A stretch of DNA of 64,000 nt from Agapetus fuscipes (GCA_951799405.1 OX637351.1:5426251-5490250); one strand, 5' to 3'; shown: positions 34,001-39,774, counted from the stretch's first letter. Made by a program: numbers and translations. The notes: generated by a model not told the origin, from the sequence alone.

Positions 34001-36842
34001 AGTGAACCATTTTCTACAGCATGGGTGGTAAACCAGACACCAATCTATAAGTCTAATCTAATCTAATCTAATCTAAGCTGCAAGGATATATATCATTTAA
34101 GATTTATATTAAATGCATTCCCACAAGCAGACATGTATAATTTCGCGCTAACACATGCCGCATGTGGACCTAGATTATAAAAACCCAATCTCAAATGAAC
34201 ATAAGCCCTGCAACTTTTGCCGTCCTTCCCTGAAACAGGGGTGACATTGCCAAAGTGAACCATTTTTTACAGTATGGGTGGTCAGCCGCATACCAACCTA
34301 TAAGTCAAGAAACATACACGACAAATTACATTTTTTAAATCAATAAATAATAATATAAACATGGACATCAAAAAAAACTAAAACATAAAACCAATTTCAC
34401 TTTAACAAACCCTAGCCGCCAACATTACAGATCAACCGCCATTTCTTTCTATCCTTACATACTTCTTTCATTTCCTCCAGAGTCATAACCTTCTTCATAC
34501 AAGGTCTTCTTTTATTATATAAGTCAAGGACCGTAATCGAAAACAATTGTTTTTTTTATTTTTACCTCTTAAGTTTTTGTTTTAAATAAAAAAGTGTTTG
34601 TAATATTATTAGCCCTATGTACATATGACTACACAGAGTGCAATAAATTGGTACTCACTTAATAAACATTCATAATCTGTCTACTAAAGTACCAGCTAGA
34701 TGAGTTCAAGTGCAACATTGCACTGACCCCCACTGGGCGAGATAACTCCGAGCCATCCAATAAATATCATAAAGAATAAGTTTGTGTGAAGGTTTTTCCT
34801 TTATAATACTTTAGAATAATTCCACAATTAATTTAACTTACGCACGATAAGGAGCTTAGTAGATACGTGGTTGATAATTTATTAGTTTATACTGTAACTG
34901 TAACTCTGTCACCGTTCCGCAAGGGGGGGCCAGAGCCTTTTTTTCCTTTATATGTTTTTTTCCGGGTTGAAAAATTCATATACCTTGCCGACCTGCCCTG
35001 AAAAAGGGGTTCCATTTGCAAATCTTTGCAACTTAGATTATGGACTATAGATAGGTTGGTTTGAAGGGAGCCACCCGTCGGTATTGTTAAAATTGGTCCA
35101 CTTTACCAATTTCACCCTATTTCAGTAAACGCGTCAAGACATAATAAAATTGTAACGTTTAGGTTCATTCGAAATTTGGATTTTTATTTTTGTTGTACAT
35201 ATGCAGCATATTAAAGCGCCAACTAACACGTATCTATTTTTGAAGGTGCATTAAATATGAATCTTAAATTAATGAATCTTAAGATAAATTGTCGGGGCTA
35301 TGGCCGCGGGGGCCAAGAGGGCTGATCTTTCTTGCGTGTTTCGAATGGAACAACGTTGGTTCGATCCCCGCTTGGGTCGCTTGACTTTTACTTTGACCCT
35401 GGTTCAACAGATGTTATTGGGTAATTATTATTTGATAATTCATTAAAAATAAACAATAATGAATTATTAAATGATGATATTAATACCTGTTTCTGGCCAG
35501 GCAGAATAGGTTGGGGAATTGCATTCCTCTTCACAAATCTATTTTTTTTAATTTTAAAATTATTAAAATTAAATGTGAATATACCTCTTCAACTAACATT
35601 AAAAGTTGCTGTGACGTCATTTAAATCATGATTGCTTACAATTTAAGAAGTCTCCAAAAAATATTATACAATCAAAATTCCGCGGTCACAGACACCCGAA
35701 ATGTTTTTCATTGTCATTTAAGCGTTTAAGGTGCCATTTTAAAAACAGAATGCCCCTTATATTAGCGCCATTGTTTTTTTACTGACCATTTAACATGACA
35801 CATAAGACTTTTTTTTTACTATTAATATACGGTTATTTTTAGTTTAATTTATGCTGTAATACTCTTTTTTTAATGTAGCAAATTTTAAAATATTATTTTT
35901 AAGTACCTCTTACGAAACCCACGTAATAAACTGAAGCGCTATTCTGCTAAATTCCTTACACTTTGCATACCCATACAAATCGGGAATGCTAGCGCTTGCG
36001 AAAGAACTCCATAGATAAAAATCACAGTACACGTTATTTTTGGGCACGAATCGCCAGCTCGTCGCCTTAAGGTCGTAATGAATTTAGCAGAATAGCGCTT
36101 CTGGTCTTATGGTTAACGCTACTAGCCCTGTTTTAATGAAAACACGGCAAAAAATGCAGTGTTCATTTGCAGCATATGTAAGCACGAAATTACACGTGTC
36201 TGCTTATGAGCATACATTTTAAATGAATCCTAAATGTTAATACATCTTTGCAACATTCCTTGACTTATATGTTGGTATGAGGTTGACCATCCATACTGAA
36301 AAAATGGTTCACTTTGCCAATGTCACACCTGGTTTAGGGAAGGTCGGCAGAGTTGCAGGGCTTATGTTCATTTGAGATTTGGTTTTTGTATTGTAGATCC
36401 ACATGCAGCATGTGTTAGCGCGAAATTATACGTGTCTGCTTGTGAGCATGCATATAATTTGAATCCCAATGTAACATATCTTTGCAACTTAGATTTAGAT
36501 ATAGATTTTTAACTTGGAATATTGATATGTATATATTGTCTTACCTGGAATTAAGGGTCCTTGATTTTCAATTTTCTTTTTATTTTCACCTTGTTTTACA
36601 GGAACATGGAGCCTCTTGACCACCCTACTGGATTCCTTCCTCGCCAGTTCAACCTCTTTTTTCAGCAAAATTTCATAATCACTTAGAACCGCCCTCTTCC
36701 GCCCCCTATCTACGGAAACAGCCGAAGCATTCCCAGCATTTCTCCGTAAACTTTCGGGTTTACGTTCCTCAAAAGAACTTGCAAAATTCAACATTAAAAT
36801 CACGGTTAAAGTACAGAATATTACACGAAATGTAAAATTCAT
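4053..36842 (-). CDS. Secreted multidomain TIL / chitin-binding (CBM14) protein, 17-exon gene model
   Basis: Hand-assembled model. Exons (minus strand, 5' to 3'): 36842-36545, 32335-32154, 31778-31481, 29692-29537, 29316-29176, 28340-28203, 26985-26845, 26426-26286, 25440-25297, 24512-24372, 23286-23149, 8163-8023, 7457-7272, 6443-6316, 5359-5158, 4765-4591, 4056-4053. Every junction has AG acceptor and GT donor with matching phase, and the total is 2754 nt (917 codons plus stop). Predicted protein: signal peptide (about residues 1-23), basic linker, Q/P/G-rich region with a pentapeptide repeat (100-259), nine TIL domains (260-686), two CBM14 domains (about 687-806), acidic linker, final CBM14 (859-917). 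TIL domains are cysteine-rich modules often found in protease inhibitors; CBM14 binds chitin. I infer an extracellular, chitin-associated matrix or inhibitor protein. Splitting into two genes, with a boundary in the 15-kb intron, cannot be excluded without transcripts. Confidence 0.7.
4242..4556 (-). mobile_element. SINE family B, full-length copy
   Basis: Runs from the head (GACCGGTCCGTAGTCC near 4555) to the AATATTATTATT tail near 4242. Lies in the last intron or just downstream of exon 16. Confidence 0.7.
4591..4765 (-). CDS. Exon 16: CBM14 domain 3 (first five cysteines)
   Basis: Phase 1 in, phase 2 out. Five cysteines with CBM14 spacing: RCRQGVV..., KGCNRVSIC (five residues between), LTCPL, then a 12-residue gap to KRC. 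Ends HMAR plus TG, with donor GTAAGTG. The sixth cysteine is supplied by the next exon. A solo LTR (about 4783-5112) sits in the intron before it. Confidence 0.7.
4783..5112 (+). mobile_element. Solo LTR, family 1
   Basis: Starts TGTTACGAAC, has a TATATATAGGG promoter-like stretch, and ends near GAACCCAACTAAATCATGACCA. Related copies at 16099, 31818, 41496 and fragments at 38756 and 42256. No internal gag-pol is present. Lies in intron 15. Confidence 0.65.
5158..5359 (-). CDS. Exon 15: end of CBM14 domain 2 and acidic linker
   Basis: Phase 0 acceptor TTTCCAG. Starts EYGVCDYPYRVDCGSSPSD, giving CBM14 cysteines five and six, then an acidic and glycine-rich linker (PPEDEDEDKGG, GEGNNQGQGYGDG). 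The donor CTA G/GTAGTT is phase 1 and fits exon 16. Without splicing the frame would end after a short hydrophobic tail, so an alternative terminus is possible. Confidence 0.7.
5608..5830 (+). mobile_element. LINE 3' end fragment (RT C-terminus)
   Basis: Reads RWSRKRRRFWRDYIDRMNEG and SGHPSKRWKNSWSS, the GRPxxRW-type motif at the end of non-LTR RTs. The following 5940-6260 is less AT-rich and may be part of the same element. Confidence 0.5.
5840..6300. other. Less AT-rich unassigned stretch in intron 14
   Basis: Composition is clearly less AT-rich than the surroundings (for example GAGCCCGCGGCTGTGG). Possibly the remainder of the LINE fragment at 5608-5830. No domain recognised. Confidence 0.3.
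6316..6443 (-). CDS. Exon 14: first part of CBM14 domain 2
   Basis: Phase 1 in, phase 0 out. Encodes the first four cysteines of a CBM14: DRCETPYSTYRSPSNCSEFF, then VCVD and FACPNYLSYDE. Donor GAA/GTTAGT. Cysteines five and six come from exon 15. Confidence 0.75.
6787..7195 (+). mobile_element. Composite SINE: partial B joined to A
   Basis: SINE-B body to CCAAGCTCGTAAAAAG, then directly the SINE-A head CCGGTCGATGGCTCA and full A body. The same junction recurs at 24.64 and 39.91 kb, and in part at 58.83 kb. Lies in intron 13 of the TIL/CBM14 gene. Confidence 0.7.
7272..7457 (-). CDS. Exon 13: CBM14 (peritrophin-A) chitin-binding domain 1
   Basis: Phase 1-1, 62 codons. Six cysteines in CBM14 order: ACRKPRGQFPSETSCRAFVN with NCWDGYAVEQECPSGLVFSE, then CDY and VDCGSRP. 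The motif CxxFVNCWDG with the CPxGLVF block is the classic insect peritrophin/obstructor signature that binds chitin. Acceptor TTTTTAAG; donor A/GTGAGA. Confidence 0.85.
7598..7880 (+). mobile_element. SINE family B (tRNA-derived)
   Basis: tRNA-like head CCGGTCCGTAGTCTACTGG with GGTTCGAATCCCGGCGG, a body containing CCATCCAGCCTTACAGCAAC, and an ATT-repeat tail. Lies in intron 12. Confidence 0.75.
8023..8163 (-). CDS. Exon 12: TIL domain 9 (type alpha)
   Basis: Phase 1-1, 47 codons, near copy of exon 7. Starts APPCGQNEEDVCGPCPADAP and closes CQCIEGTERDEDGVCVYKQ. Acceptor TTCTTCAAG; donor GTATTC. It lies 566 bp from the first CBM14 exon and is the last TIL module. Confidence 0.8.
8290..10118. 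other. First part of the 15-kb intron: mostly unassigned
   Basis: Holds a GC-richer patch at 8460-8590, short RTE-like pieces (about 9058-9180) and a SINE-B tail remnant (8957-9010). No coding exon is supported. Confidence 0.4.
11270..11400 (+). mobile_element. CR1-like LINE 3' tail
   Basis: Reads LKRGLKTHLFARSYEQAPLG then stop, followed by an ATT repeat tail. Confidence 0.55.
11770..12145 (+). pseudogene. Degraded transposase fragment, older relative of the Mutator/YqaJ family
   Basis: With frameshifts and stops it reads CARAATNQNEPKAHICCNNY and GFKKSIETYNIIYGSMIADG, aligning to CARAQNKDIAIPEHICFKNF and GFKSSIETYGLIYSKLIADG of the 17-19 kb copy. It sits inside a pair of inverted repeats (10261 and 12264). 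Confidence 0.7.
12300..12985. other. Intronic stretch, no gene seen
   Basis: Contains a small palindrome GTTGCGTAATG-TTA-CATTACGCAAC near 12555-12580. Otherwise AT-rich and unassigned. Confidence 0.4.
12990..13217 (+). mobile_element. RTE-like LINE 3' UTR copy, diverged
   Basis: GGTCGGTATGAGATTGACCA to TTTGCAGATTAGATTAG. Confidence 0.6.
13322..13482. mobile_element. MITE with ATGGT ends
   Basis: Inverted arms share TATGCCACTGC and AGTCTTTGTAACAC. A fragment of the same end (CAGTGGCATAAATAACT) is at about 16630. Confidence 0.6.
13490..15430. other. Intronic stretch, mostly unassigned
   Basis: Apart from the RTE-like pieces at 14458-14775, nothing is recognised. 15210-15380 is less AT-rich with GGGATAGGGCGCGCCACGGC and could be part of an LTR-like element. 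Confidence 0.35.
14458..14775 (+). mobile_element. RTE-like LINE 3' UTR copies, partial
   Basis: A copy with an internal deletion (14458-14600) and a 5' piece of another (14705-14775). Confidence 0.55.
15437..15965 (+). pseudogene. Degraded paralogue of the Mutator/YqaJ transposon gene
   Basis: Matches the inner part of the 16860-19355 gene on the opposite strand, from the conserved FIGGKRxNxxGRQSYAAxCAA stretch through RLRATKRRITKSFLKK into the YqaJ start. It has frameshifts and a truncated end. At the position of the TAA in the other copy it has TCA (Ser). The two copies lie tail to tail. Confidence 0.75.
16099..16398 (+). mobile_element. Solo LTR, family 1
   Basis: TGTTACGAACTAAGG start and ACTGGGTT-equivalent end CTCCAGTAAAATCGTAGCA; collinear with the 4.8-kb copy. 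Confidence 0.65.
16860..19355 (-). pseudogene. Mutator-like DDE transposase fused to YqaJ-type nuclease, one internal stop
   Basis: One reading frame of 832 codons interrupted once by TAA at 17901-17903. The N-terminal 484 residues resemble the Mutator-like transposase domain found in many arthropod transposons: SIGAGFTGLEQFSASLDIPS, candidate catalytic Asp in VVADACW and LIADGDSS, and candidate Glu in NNLAEVFNS. After the stop comes a YqaJ (lambda exonuclease-like) nuclease with GASPDGLI, DKIVEIKCPYSA and QVQGQLHVTG, which carry the D-ExK type metal-binding residues. It would cut and process transposon DNA in the nucleus. A broken paralogue at 15437 keeps Ser where this copy has the stop, so the stop is probably a recent single-base change. 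It lies in the long intron, same strand as the host gene. Kolobok-type classification is an alternative. Confidence 0.75.
19428..19560. repeat. AT-rich inverted repeat beside the transposase gene
   Basis: Arms of about 52 bp contain TAAATGGTACAA...TTGTACCATTTA and TTCACTTTATTCTA with its inverse. A terminal repeat or MITE is possible; it lies about 75 bp upstream of the transposase start. Confidence 0.5.
19565..21850. other. Intronic stretch, mostly unassigned
   Basis: Contains a SINE-C end (19810-19870), the RTE-like copy at 20125, a 5S-like fragment (about 20700-20735) next to a SINE-B tail (20748-20810), and otherwise AT-rich sequence without supportable genes. Confidence 0.4.
20125..20335 (-). 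mobile_element. RTE-like LINE 3' UTR copy
   Basis: Landmarks AGGGGTGACATTCGC and GTATGGGTGGTCAGCCTCAT. Confidence 0.65.
21851..22089. mobile_element. MITE with TTAGGGCCTGTTGCA ends
   Basis: Ends TTAGGGCCTGTTGCA and TGCAACAGGCCCTAA are perfect inverse complements; 239 bp, no coding capacity. Related partial copies at about 8202-8290 and 4185-4230. Confidence 0.7.
22420..23015 (-). mobile_element. RTE-like LINE 3' end with tandem TCTAA tail
   Basis: Coding part 22785-23015 (KKVYVARIDGCRGRGRPRKL and MKNVMPLEEIKKYV) plus 3' UTR to a TCTAATCTAATCTAA tail at 22420-22440. Lies just downstream of exon 11. Confidence 0.75.
23149..23286 (-). CDS. Exon 11: TIL domain 8 (type beta)
   Basis: Phase 1-1, 46 codons, nearly identical to exon 6. 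Starts EPVCKENEERGCAPC and closes CVCARGYKRDEAGNCVE. Acceptor TTTTTCAG; donor GTACTT. The following intron (to 8164) is about 15 kb and full of transposons. Confidence 0.8.
23929..24364. mobile_element. Non-autonomous hAT-like element
   Basis: Terminal inverted repeats CAGGCCCGGATTAA / TTAATCCGGGCCTG and an 8-bp target duplication GTAATACC (23921-23928 and 24365-24372), the hAT hallmark. The duplication covers the last base and first seven intron bases at the exon 10 donor. Confidence 0.75.
24372..24512 (-). CDS. Exon 10: TIL domain 7 (type beta)
   Basis: Phase 1-1, 47 codons. Starts DPYCKKENEVNGCEPCPVDE and closes CNCAKGYERDNEGNCIK. The donor GTATTACC lies inside the 8-bp target duplication of a hAT-like element (23929-24364). 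There is no alpha-type partner exon between it and exon 11, which breaks the beta-alpha alternation. Confidence 0.75.
24575..24886 (-). mobile_element. Composite SINE B-A
   Basis: On the minus strand, a SINE-B head and body end at AAGCTCGTAAAAA and continue into a 5' part of SINE-A. Located 63 bp upstream of exon 10. Confidence 0.7.
24961..25294 (+). mobile_element. SINE family A
   Basis: Complete head and body ending in a poly-T stretch that abuts the donor of exon 9. ACCTT occurs at both edges and may be the target duplication. Confidence 0.75.
25297..25440 (-). CDS. Exon 9: TIL domain 6 (type alpha)
   Basis: Phase 1-1, 48 codons. Starts APTTCGPNQEAVCEPCSDDA and closes CQCIEGTERNEDGMCVSKQ. 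The donor (GTAAAA) is immediately followed by the poly-T side of a plus-strand SINE-A tail, so a SINE has inserted within the first ten or so bases of the intron. Confidence 0.8.
25508..26200 (+). mobile_element. RTE-like LINE 3' end, longest coding remnant
   Basis: Reads MDVLRSIIGNKRSDRARNDF, SLLRWFGDMERMDQENLAKK, RPRKEWMDQISEIANEWNIQ and MKEVCKDRKK, the end of a non-LTR ORF with one frameshift near 25690. The 3' UTR (25980-26195) is the window's commonest repeat. Lies in intron 8. Confidence 0.75.
26286..26426 (-). CDS. Exon 8: TIL domain 5 (type beta)
   Basis: Phase 1-1, 47 codons. Starts EPFCKKENEVDGCKPCPNNE and closes CVCEEGYVRDNVGDCVK. Closest to exon 10 in its KKENEV motif. Acceptor TTTTTAG; donor GTACTC. 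Confidence 0.8.
26845..26985 (-). CDS. Exon 7: TIL domain 4 (type alpha)
   Basis: Phase 1-1, 47 codons, starting APPCGQNEEDVCGPCPADAP and ending GVCVYKQ. It differs from exon 12 (8023-8163) at only a few of 141 positions, one of them an Asp to Val change in the GTERDEDG stretch. Donor GTATTC. An RTE-like LINE fragment lies directly upstream in the intron. Confidence 0.8.
27012..27350 (-). mobile_element. RTE-like LINE coding fragment
   Basis: Minus strand reads MERMNEERLTKKVYATRIDG and GRPRKVWMDQIFEIANEWDI; no 3' UTR is attached. Lies just upstream of exon 7. Confidence 0.7.
27627..28110 (-). mobile_element. CR1-like LINE 3' end interrupted by SINE-A
   Basis: Both flanks (27627-27672 and 28006-28110) match the LINE end at 32880-33210, with CTGTGGCGCC, GGTCCAGGA and the A(S)NQP region. 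SINE-A on the minus strand fills about 27673-28005. Confidence 0.6.
28203..28340 (-). CDS. Exon 6: TIL domain 3 (type beta)
   Basis: Phase 1-1, 46 codons. Starts EPVCKENEERGCAPC and closes CVCARGYKRDEAGNCVE. Nearly identical to exon 11 at 23149-23286 in both DNA and protein, so the two derive from a recent duplication. Confidence 0.8.
28425..28815 (+). mobile_element. RTE-like LINE 3' end
   Basis: Begins in VCKDRKKWRLICNVGG coding end and continues through the 3' UTR to a GATTAGAT tail. Confidence 0.7.
28870..29142 (+). mobile_element. LTR-like sequence, diverged family 1 relative
   Basis: Shares the layout and the 3' end AATTAAAAATAAAACCCAGC with family 1 but has a different 5' half. Between exons 5 and 6. 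Confidence 0.4.
29176..29316 (-). CDS. Exon 5: TIL domain 2 (type alpha)
   Basis: Phase 1-1, 47 codons. Begins APPCGPNEEEVCEPCSDDAP and ends with a CQCTGGTERDENGMCVEKQ-type close. Eight cysteines are visible, two fewer than a canonical ten-cysteine TIL domain. The acceptor is preceded by a short, T-rich tract; donor GTACCT. Confidence 0.8.
29537..29692 (-). CDS. Exon 4: TIL domain 1 (type beta, longest)
   Basis: Phase 1-1 exon of 156 nt. Cysteine pattern starts EEVCRENEEKGCACE and closes CVCARGYQRNDAGNCVE, the typical TIL ending. It has about six extra residues (the IMGKHHVAP stretch) relative to the other beta-type exons. The donor is GTACTACC. The intron just downstream shares a 20-odd-base stretch with the intron after exon 11, evidence of tandem exon duplication. 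Confidence 0.8.
29789..29818 (+). ncRNA. Hammerhead-ribozyme-like motif (isolated)
   Basis: CTGATGA, a 6-bp stem GACTAC/GTAGTC, then GAAAAC. It resembles a hammerhead core with one extra base before helix II. Helices I and III are not convincing, so activity is uncertain. Confidence 0.35.
30000..30815 (+). mobile_element. CR1/Jockey-like LINE 3' end, best preserved
   Basis: Open frame to 30484: PIVDYADASYLDLTEDQLDK, LQNLCIRFIFGLRKYDHVS, LKWLPKRLRRN, ATRLWNALPLTIR and a FKKLLKEHLLSV end. This is the region after the RT domain. The 3' UTR has a TATG/TGTG-rich stretch and the element ends in an ATT repeat. It is 5' truncated and lies between exons 3 and 4. Confidence 0.75.
31275..31457. mobile_element. 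Penelope-like foldback insertion with perfect 77-bp palindrome arms
   Basis: Positions 31308-31384 and 31385-31461 are exact reverse complements centred on TTCTAGAA. The left tail has GGCTTTCATGGCCGGCTTC, similar to the 42.5-kb insertion. Flanked by 12-bp direct repeats ATCTTCAGGTAA (31263-31274 and 31458-31469). It lies 12 bases inside intron 3. Confidence 0.75.
31481..31778 (-). CDS. Exon 3: Q/P/G-rich segment with NDQGP pentapeptide repeat
   Basis: Acceptor TTTTTTAG, phase 0. Encodes GGQGHQGSQSGQGSNGPPPP and then a tandem NDQGP repeat (about five units), followed by an N/D/G-rich tail with a single cysteine. The donor chosen is CAA G/GTAGTA, phase 1, which fits TIL exon 4. Alternatively the frame reads on about 10 codons; in the allele without the foldback inserted at 31275-31457 it would reach a stop shortly after LPED, so an alternative short isoform is possible. 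Confidence 0.6.
31818..32128 (-). mobile_element. Solo LTR, family 1
   Basis: Inverse orientation copy, with ATGATTTTACTGGGTTCTCT at its low end and the GTACAAAAGAGAT segment inside. Lies between exons 2 and 3. Confidence 0.6.
32154..32335 (-). CDS. Exon 2: low-complexity linker of the TIL/CBM14 protein
   Basis: Acceptor follows a TTTTTCAG tract; donor CAG/GTGAGG. Phase 1 in, phase 0 out. Encodes a linker rich in Q, H, S and P ending GGLPPPAQ, with no cysteine and no known domain. It is too short to appear as a standalone reading frame and is called from splice sites and phase agreement with exons 1 and 3. Confidence 0.65.
32716..32885. mobile_element. MITE / foldback with ~65-bp inverted arms
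   Basis: Starts GGGCTGGAAGTCTCATCACC and ends with its near-perfect inverse complement; the inner arms include CATACAAATATTAC. Inserted next to the CR1-like end. Confidence 0.65.
32880..33212 (+). mobile_element. CR1-like LINE 3' end
   Basis: Reads NKVIVPNRANTSNFADRSFA, VAGPVAWNNLPIGVRANQPT and FRKELKTLLFSRSHGALEMV, then stop and a CATCAT tail. Confidence 0.7.
33395..33865. other. Intron 1 stretch with a SINE-B fragment
   Basis: 33735-33810 matches the SINE-B body. The 137-codon frame there has no domain or codon pattern suggesting a gene. Confidence 0.4.
33870..34525 (-). mobile_element. Two tandem RTE-like LINE 3' ends
   Basis: A short copy ends at 34050 and a fuller copy follows with a (TCTAA)4 tail at about 34053-34072 and a coding remnant at 34430-34520. 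Confidence 0.65.
35287..35550 (+). mobile_element. SINE-like family C
   Basis: A head with GGTTCGATCCCCGC, a B-box-like motif, a body with CTGGTTCAACAGATGTTATT, and the end GGAATTGCATTCCTCTTCAC. Related copies at 62760-62990, 46945-47123 with 47903-47970, and fragments at 19810-19870 and 43125-43180. Confidence 0.55.
35933..36101. mobile_element. MITE with 21-bp perfect terminal inverted repeats
   Basis: AAGCGCTATTCTGCTAAATT at the left and its inverse complement at the right; 169 bp, no reading frame of note. Confidence 0.65.
36160..36505 (+). mobile_element. RTE-like LINE 3' UTR copies (two, partial)
   Basis: A 3' piece at 36160-36258 and a fuller copy from TTCCTTGACTTATATGTTGG at about 36257 to the TTGCAACTTAGATTTAG end. 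The latter reaches into the end of the exon 1 intron region. Confidence 0.6.
36545..36842 (-). CDS. Exon 1: signal peptide and basic linker
   Basis: Starts with the only good ATG in the frame, followed by a hydrophobic core (residues about 5-20) ending LNFASS, a plausible signal peptidase site. The rest is charged and rich in K, R and E, including a dibasic-rich stretch around RGRKRAVLS. The donor after CCA G is GTAAGA, phase 1. Joining to exon 2 completes a GCT codon. No recognised domain. Confidence 0.75.
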
Positions 36843-37376
36843 TTTATTGATTATTTAATCGGTGATTTAACAAAATAGTTAAACACTTTTGTTTGTACTG
36901 CTTATTTTCCAAACAAAATTTGTATATATCTTTTAGTTTATCTAAACAGTAAACTGTTATTTTTTGTATCTTTTGAGAGTTAAAACTAAAAATGTATAAA
37001 TTCAGTATTTTAGCTTATAAATTGTTCCAAAAGGTTTTCTTAAATATTTTAAAAAATCAAAGTATAAGTACGATTTATTTGTCTTTGAAGTATACGTATT
37101 TTTTTTTGCAGTGTTTTTTTTTCTTAGATGGGGATGCAATTTTTCGGACTTGAAATTTACGTACGATAATATTTTTTATGCGTTTAATGGCTGAATGTTT
37201 ATTCCTTCAAAAGCGATGATTTTTTTGAGAGTGAAAATCTAGTATAAAGTATTGTTTACGCGTTTTTAAATTAATTGTTTTTGCGGTGATTTTTTTATTT
37301 TGATGGAGATGTTTACTTGATGATTTTCTCGCAAGGATCTTGCTTGCAATGTCACGGTCGAGTGCAAGGTGCCTCC
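36843..37376 (-). other. Upstream region / putative 5' UTR of the TIL/CBM14 gene
   Basis: Sequence between the candidate TATA box and the exon 1 ATG. AT-rich, with possible splice acceptor-like TTACTGTTTAG; a 5' UTR intron cannot be decided. Confidence 0.3.
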
Positions 37377-37385
37377 CTTTATATA
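37377..37385 (-). promoter_or_regulatory. Candidate TATA box for the TIL/CBM14 gene
   Basis: TATATAAAG on the minus strand, about 535 bp upstream of the exon 1 ATG. A start site near 37350 would give a long leader or a leader with an intron. Position and match only; no initiator motif is clear. Confidence 0.35.
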
Positions 37386-37619
37386 CTGGCAAAAGATGCG
37401 TTAAAAAGCGCATCCTCCGATGTAGGATATAATATAAAGCCTTGCATATTATGTACTAAGAGGCTGTTACAAATAAATATAAACTCCTTGACTATGTGAG
37501 CCTGAAGACGTATACGTTTTTTCCTCGTTTTGTAAATCTATATTGTAAAGATATTGTAACATTTAAGATTCACTTTCAATATGGAAGACGTCTTAGAAGT
37601 GGCATATAATTTCCAATGA

Positions 37620-38022
37620 TGATGATGATGATGATTTGATATAGCGCCGTTTCGTGAAGATTGTCACTCCAAGGGCGCTTGCTGTGCCATCGCTGCGCAG
37701 TAGTGGGTCTTGAGGGATGTTTTGAAGTTTTTCCTGTTTTTCGATGCTCGAACTTCCGGTGGCAGCTGGTTCCACGAAGAGGGACCCGCAACAGCAAACG
37801 CACGATTGCCGAACACAGTGGTTAATCTCCTGGTTGGCTCGCTCACCAAAATTTTGGAGCCCCTCTCTGCCGAGCGCAGCGTCAGTCCTCTCTCCTGTAT
37901 ATCCTTTGGGTGCACTAGTTCCTGCAAGTACACCGGAGACATTCCTTGCAGAGCGTTGAACACCATGAGGTTCAGTTTAAAATGAATTCTCTGAGGAATT
38001 CCAAGCGGATAGACATACATAT
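37620..38022 (-). mobile_element. CR1-like LINE 3' end
   Basis: Reads FKLNLMVFNALQGMSPVYLQ, GNRAFAVAGPSSWNQLPPEV and FKTSLKTHYC, then an ATC-repeat tail at 37620-37635. Confidence 0.7.
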
Positions 38023-38029
38023 TATGTCA

Positions 38030-38155
38030 CCAAAAGGTCATCCAGCCTTACAGTAACTGGGTTTTGCTTGAGAATTTGCGCTTTCTATAGCGAGGACCAA
38101 CCTCGCAGAGGGCTTACAAAAACAGCGCTCACCAAATACATAAATCATCTCTATA
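38030..38155 (+). mobile_element. SINE family B 3' fragment
   Basis: CCAGCCTTACAGTAACTGGG through CAGCGCTCACCAAAT. A head fragment of the same family lies at 38655-38745, interrupted by LTR sequence. Confidence 0.55.
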
Positions 38156-38755
38156 TATATAAATAACTATTATATGCCGATAAACTTGTGACATCCCATG
38201 CTAGGGTTGATAGAACGAAAACTATGTGATTAAATCCCTAGAAAATCAAAACAAAATACATCTTTTTACATTTTTTAAGAAAAGTACTTCCTCGTAATAT
38301 TGCGCTGTTGATTGATTGTCCGAAAGATTACATCGACTTATTTTTTGGAAGCTGATTTTTTTATTCACAAAATCTGCATTGAATCTACAAATATAGTGGA
38401 AGACTTTCTGCCAAGTATGAAATAAGGCTATCTGTAGTTAAAAACTGACTGGTATATTATATATTTACACCTGCATATATTTTTAAGTCAGTTTGGATCT
38501 TATTTTAGATTGTGTGAAATACTTTATGAATCTTATCCTATAATAAGCTACTTTATTTTAAAAAGTAGCAACTTTATATCCTCCTTATAGTACAATTTTT
38601 AATCGCTTTCATCAATCTTTACGTCGATTTTATTATTTTTAAACGTATTTACTAGTCCGGTCCGTAGTCCAGCGGTTACACTTCGGACGTGTAAATAGAA
38701 AGTTGTGGGTTCGAATCCCGGTGGAGCACAAAAAAATATAATAAATGTAAGAGCG

Positions 38756-38975
38756 ACTATTCGCTCTCCGCACCATTGCAGTCCCAACATATAGGTACAA
38801 AAGAGATCTTTCTCGCATATTCCAGATCATTTTTCGATTTATCGCTCACACCATGCTCACACCAGAACGCCGTTCTTTGCACTACCACCATCATGGACTA
38901 CTCCCAGATTGTTCTACTCACACTATGGTGCATGTATAGGCTCGCGTAGGTACTTTGATTTCATGGTTCGGAGCA
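38756..38975 (-). mobile_element. LTR fragment, family 1
   Basis: Partial copy with GTACAAAAGAGATCTTTCTC and AGAACGCCGTTCTTTGCACT, inserted after a SINE-B head. Confidence 0.55.
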
Positions 38976-38989
38976 ATATTTTAAATGGC

Positions 38990-39365
38990 GGCTGATCTGT
39001 AATGTTGGCGGCTAGGGTTTATTAAATAGGAATTTGTTTTCTGTTTTAGTTTTGATGTCCATAGATATTATTATCTATTGATTTATAAAATATAATTTGT
39101 CGTGTATATTCCTTGACATATAGGTTGGTATGCGGCTGACCACCCATGCTGTAAAAATGGTTCACTTTGTCAATGTCACCCCTGTTTCAGGGAAGGACGG
39201 CAAGAGTTGCAGGGTGTATGTCCATTTGAGATTTGGTTTTTATGTTGTAGGTTCACATGAGGCATGTGCAAGCGCAAACTTGTACGTGTCTGGTTGTGGG
39301 AATGCATGTAATGTGAATCTCCAATGTACAATATCTTTGCAACTTACGTTAGATTAGATTAGATA
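38990..39365 (+). mobile_element. RTE-like LINE 3' end
   Basis: AATGGCGGCTGATCTGTAAT coding end, then the full 3' UTR to a TTAGATTAGATTAGA tail. Confidence 0.7.
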
Positions 39366-39774
39366 AGATTCATCAGACCTATCCTAACTTATACTCTAGG
39401 AAAAATGGCAGGAAAAACTATAAAAAAGATAAAAAGCTACAAAAAAAAAATACAGTGAATAAAATTATATATTTTTCATTAAGCCATTTTTGAGACCATA
39501 ATAAATAAACAGTAAAAGGTTTTTTTAAGATAAAATCGAATTTATTTCCCTGGTTGAATGTAAAAATATATTGGATTTTAAAAGCTTTGTGGTTGATATC
39601 AATAATAAACAATCATTTGGTAAAATAATTATTTTAGAATAGATTGGACGACTTGTTTGATTTTTAGTCAGCTAATTTTACGTGTTTGTTTGTGGGCATG
39701 CATTTGATATGAGCCTTGAATATTATTATTCCTTGCAATTTAGATTAAAGATAATATAGACCCTCGGTGGTTTC

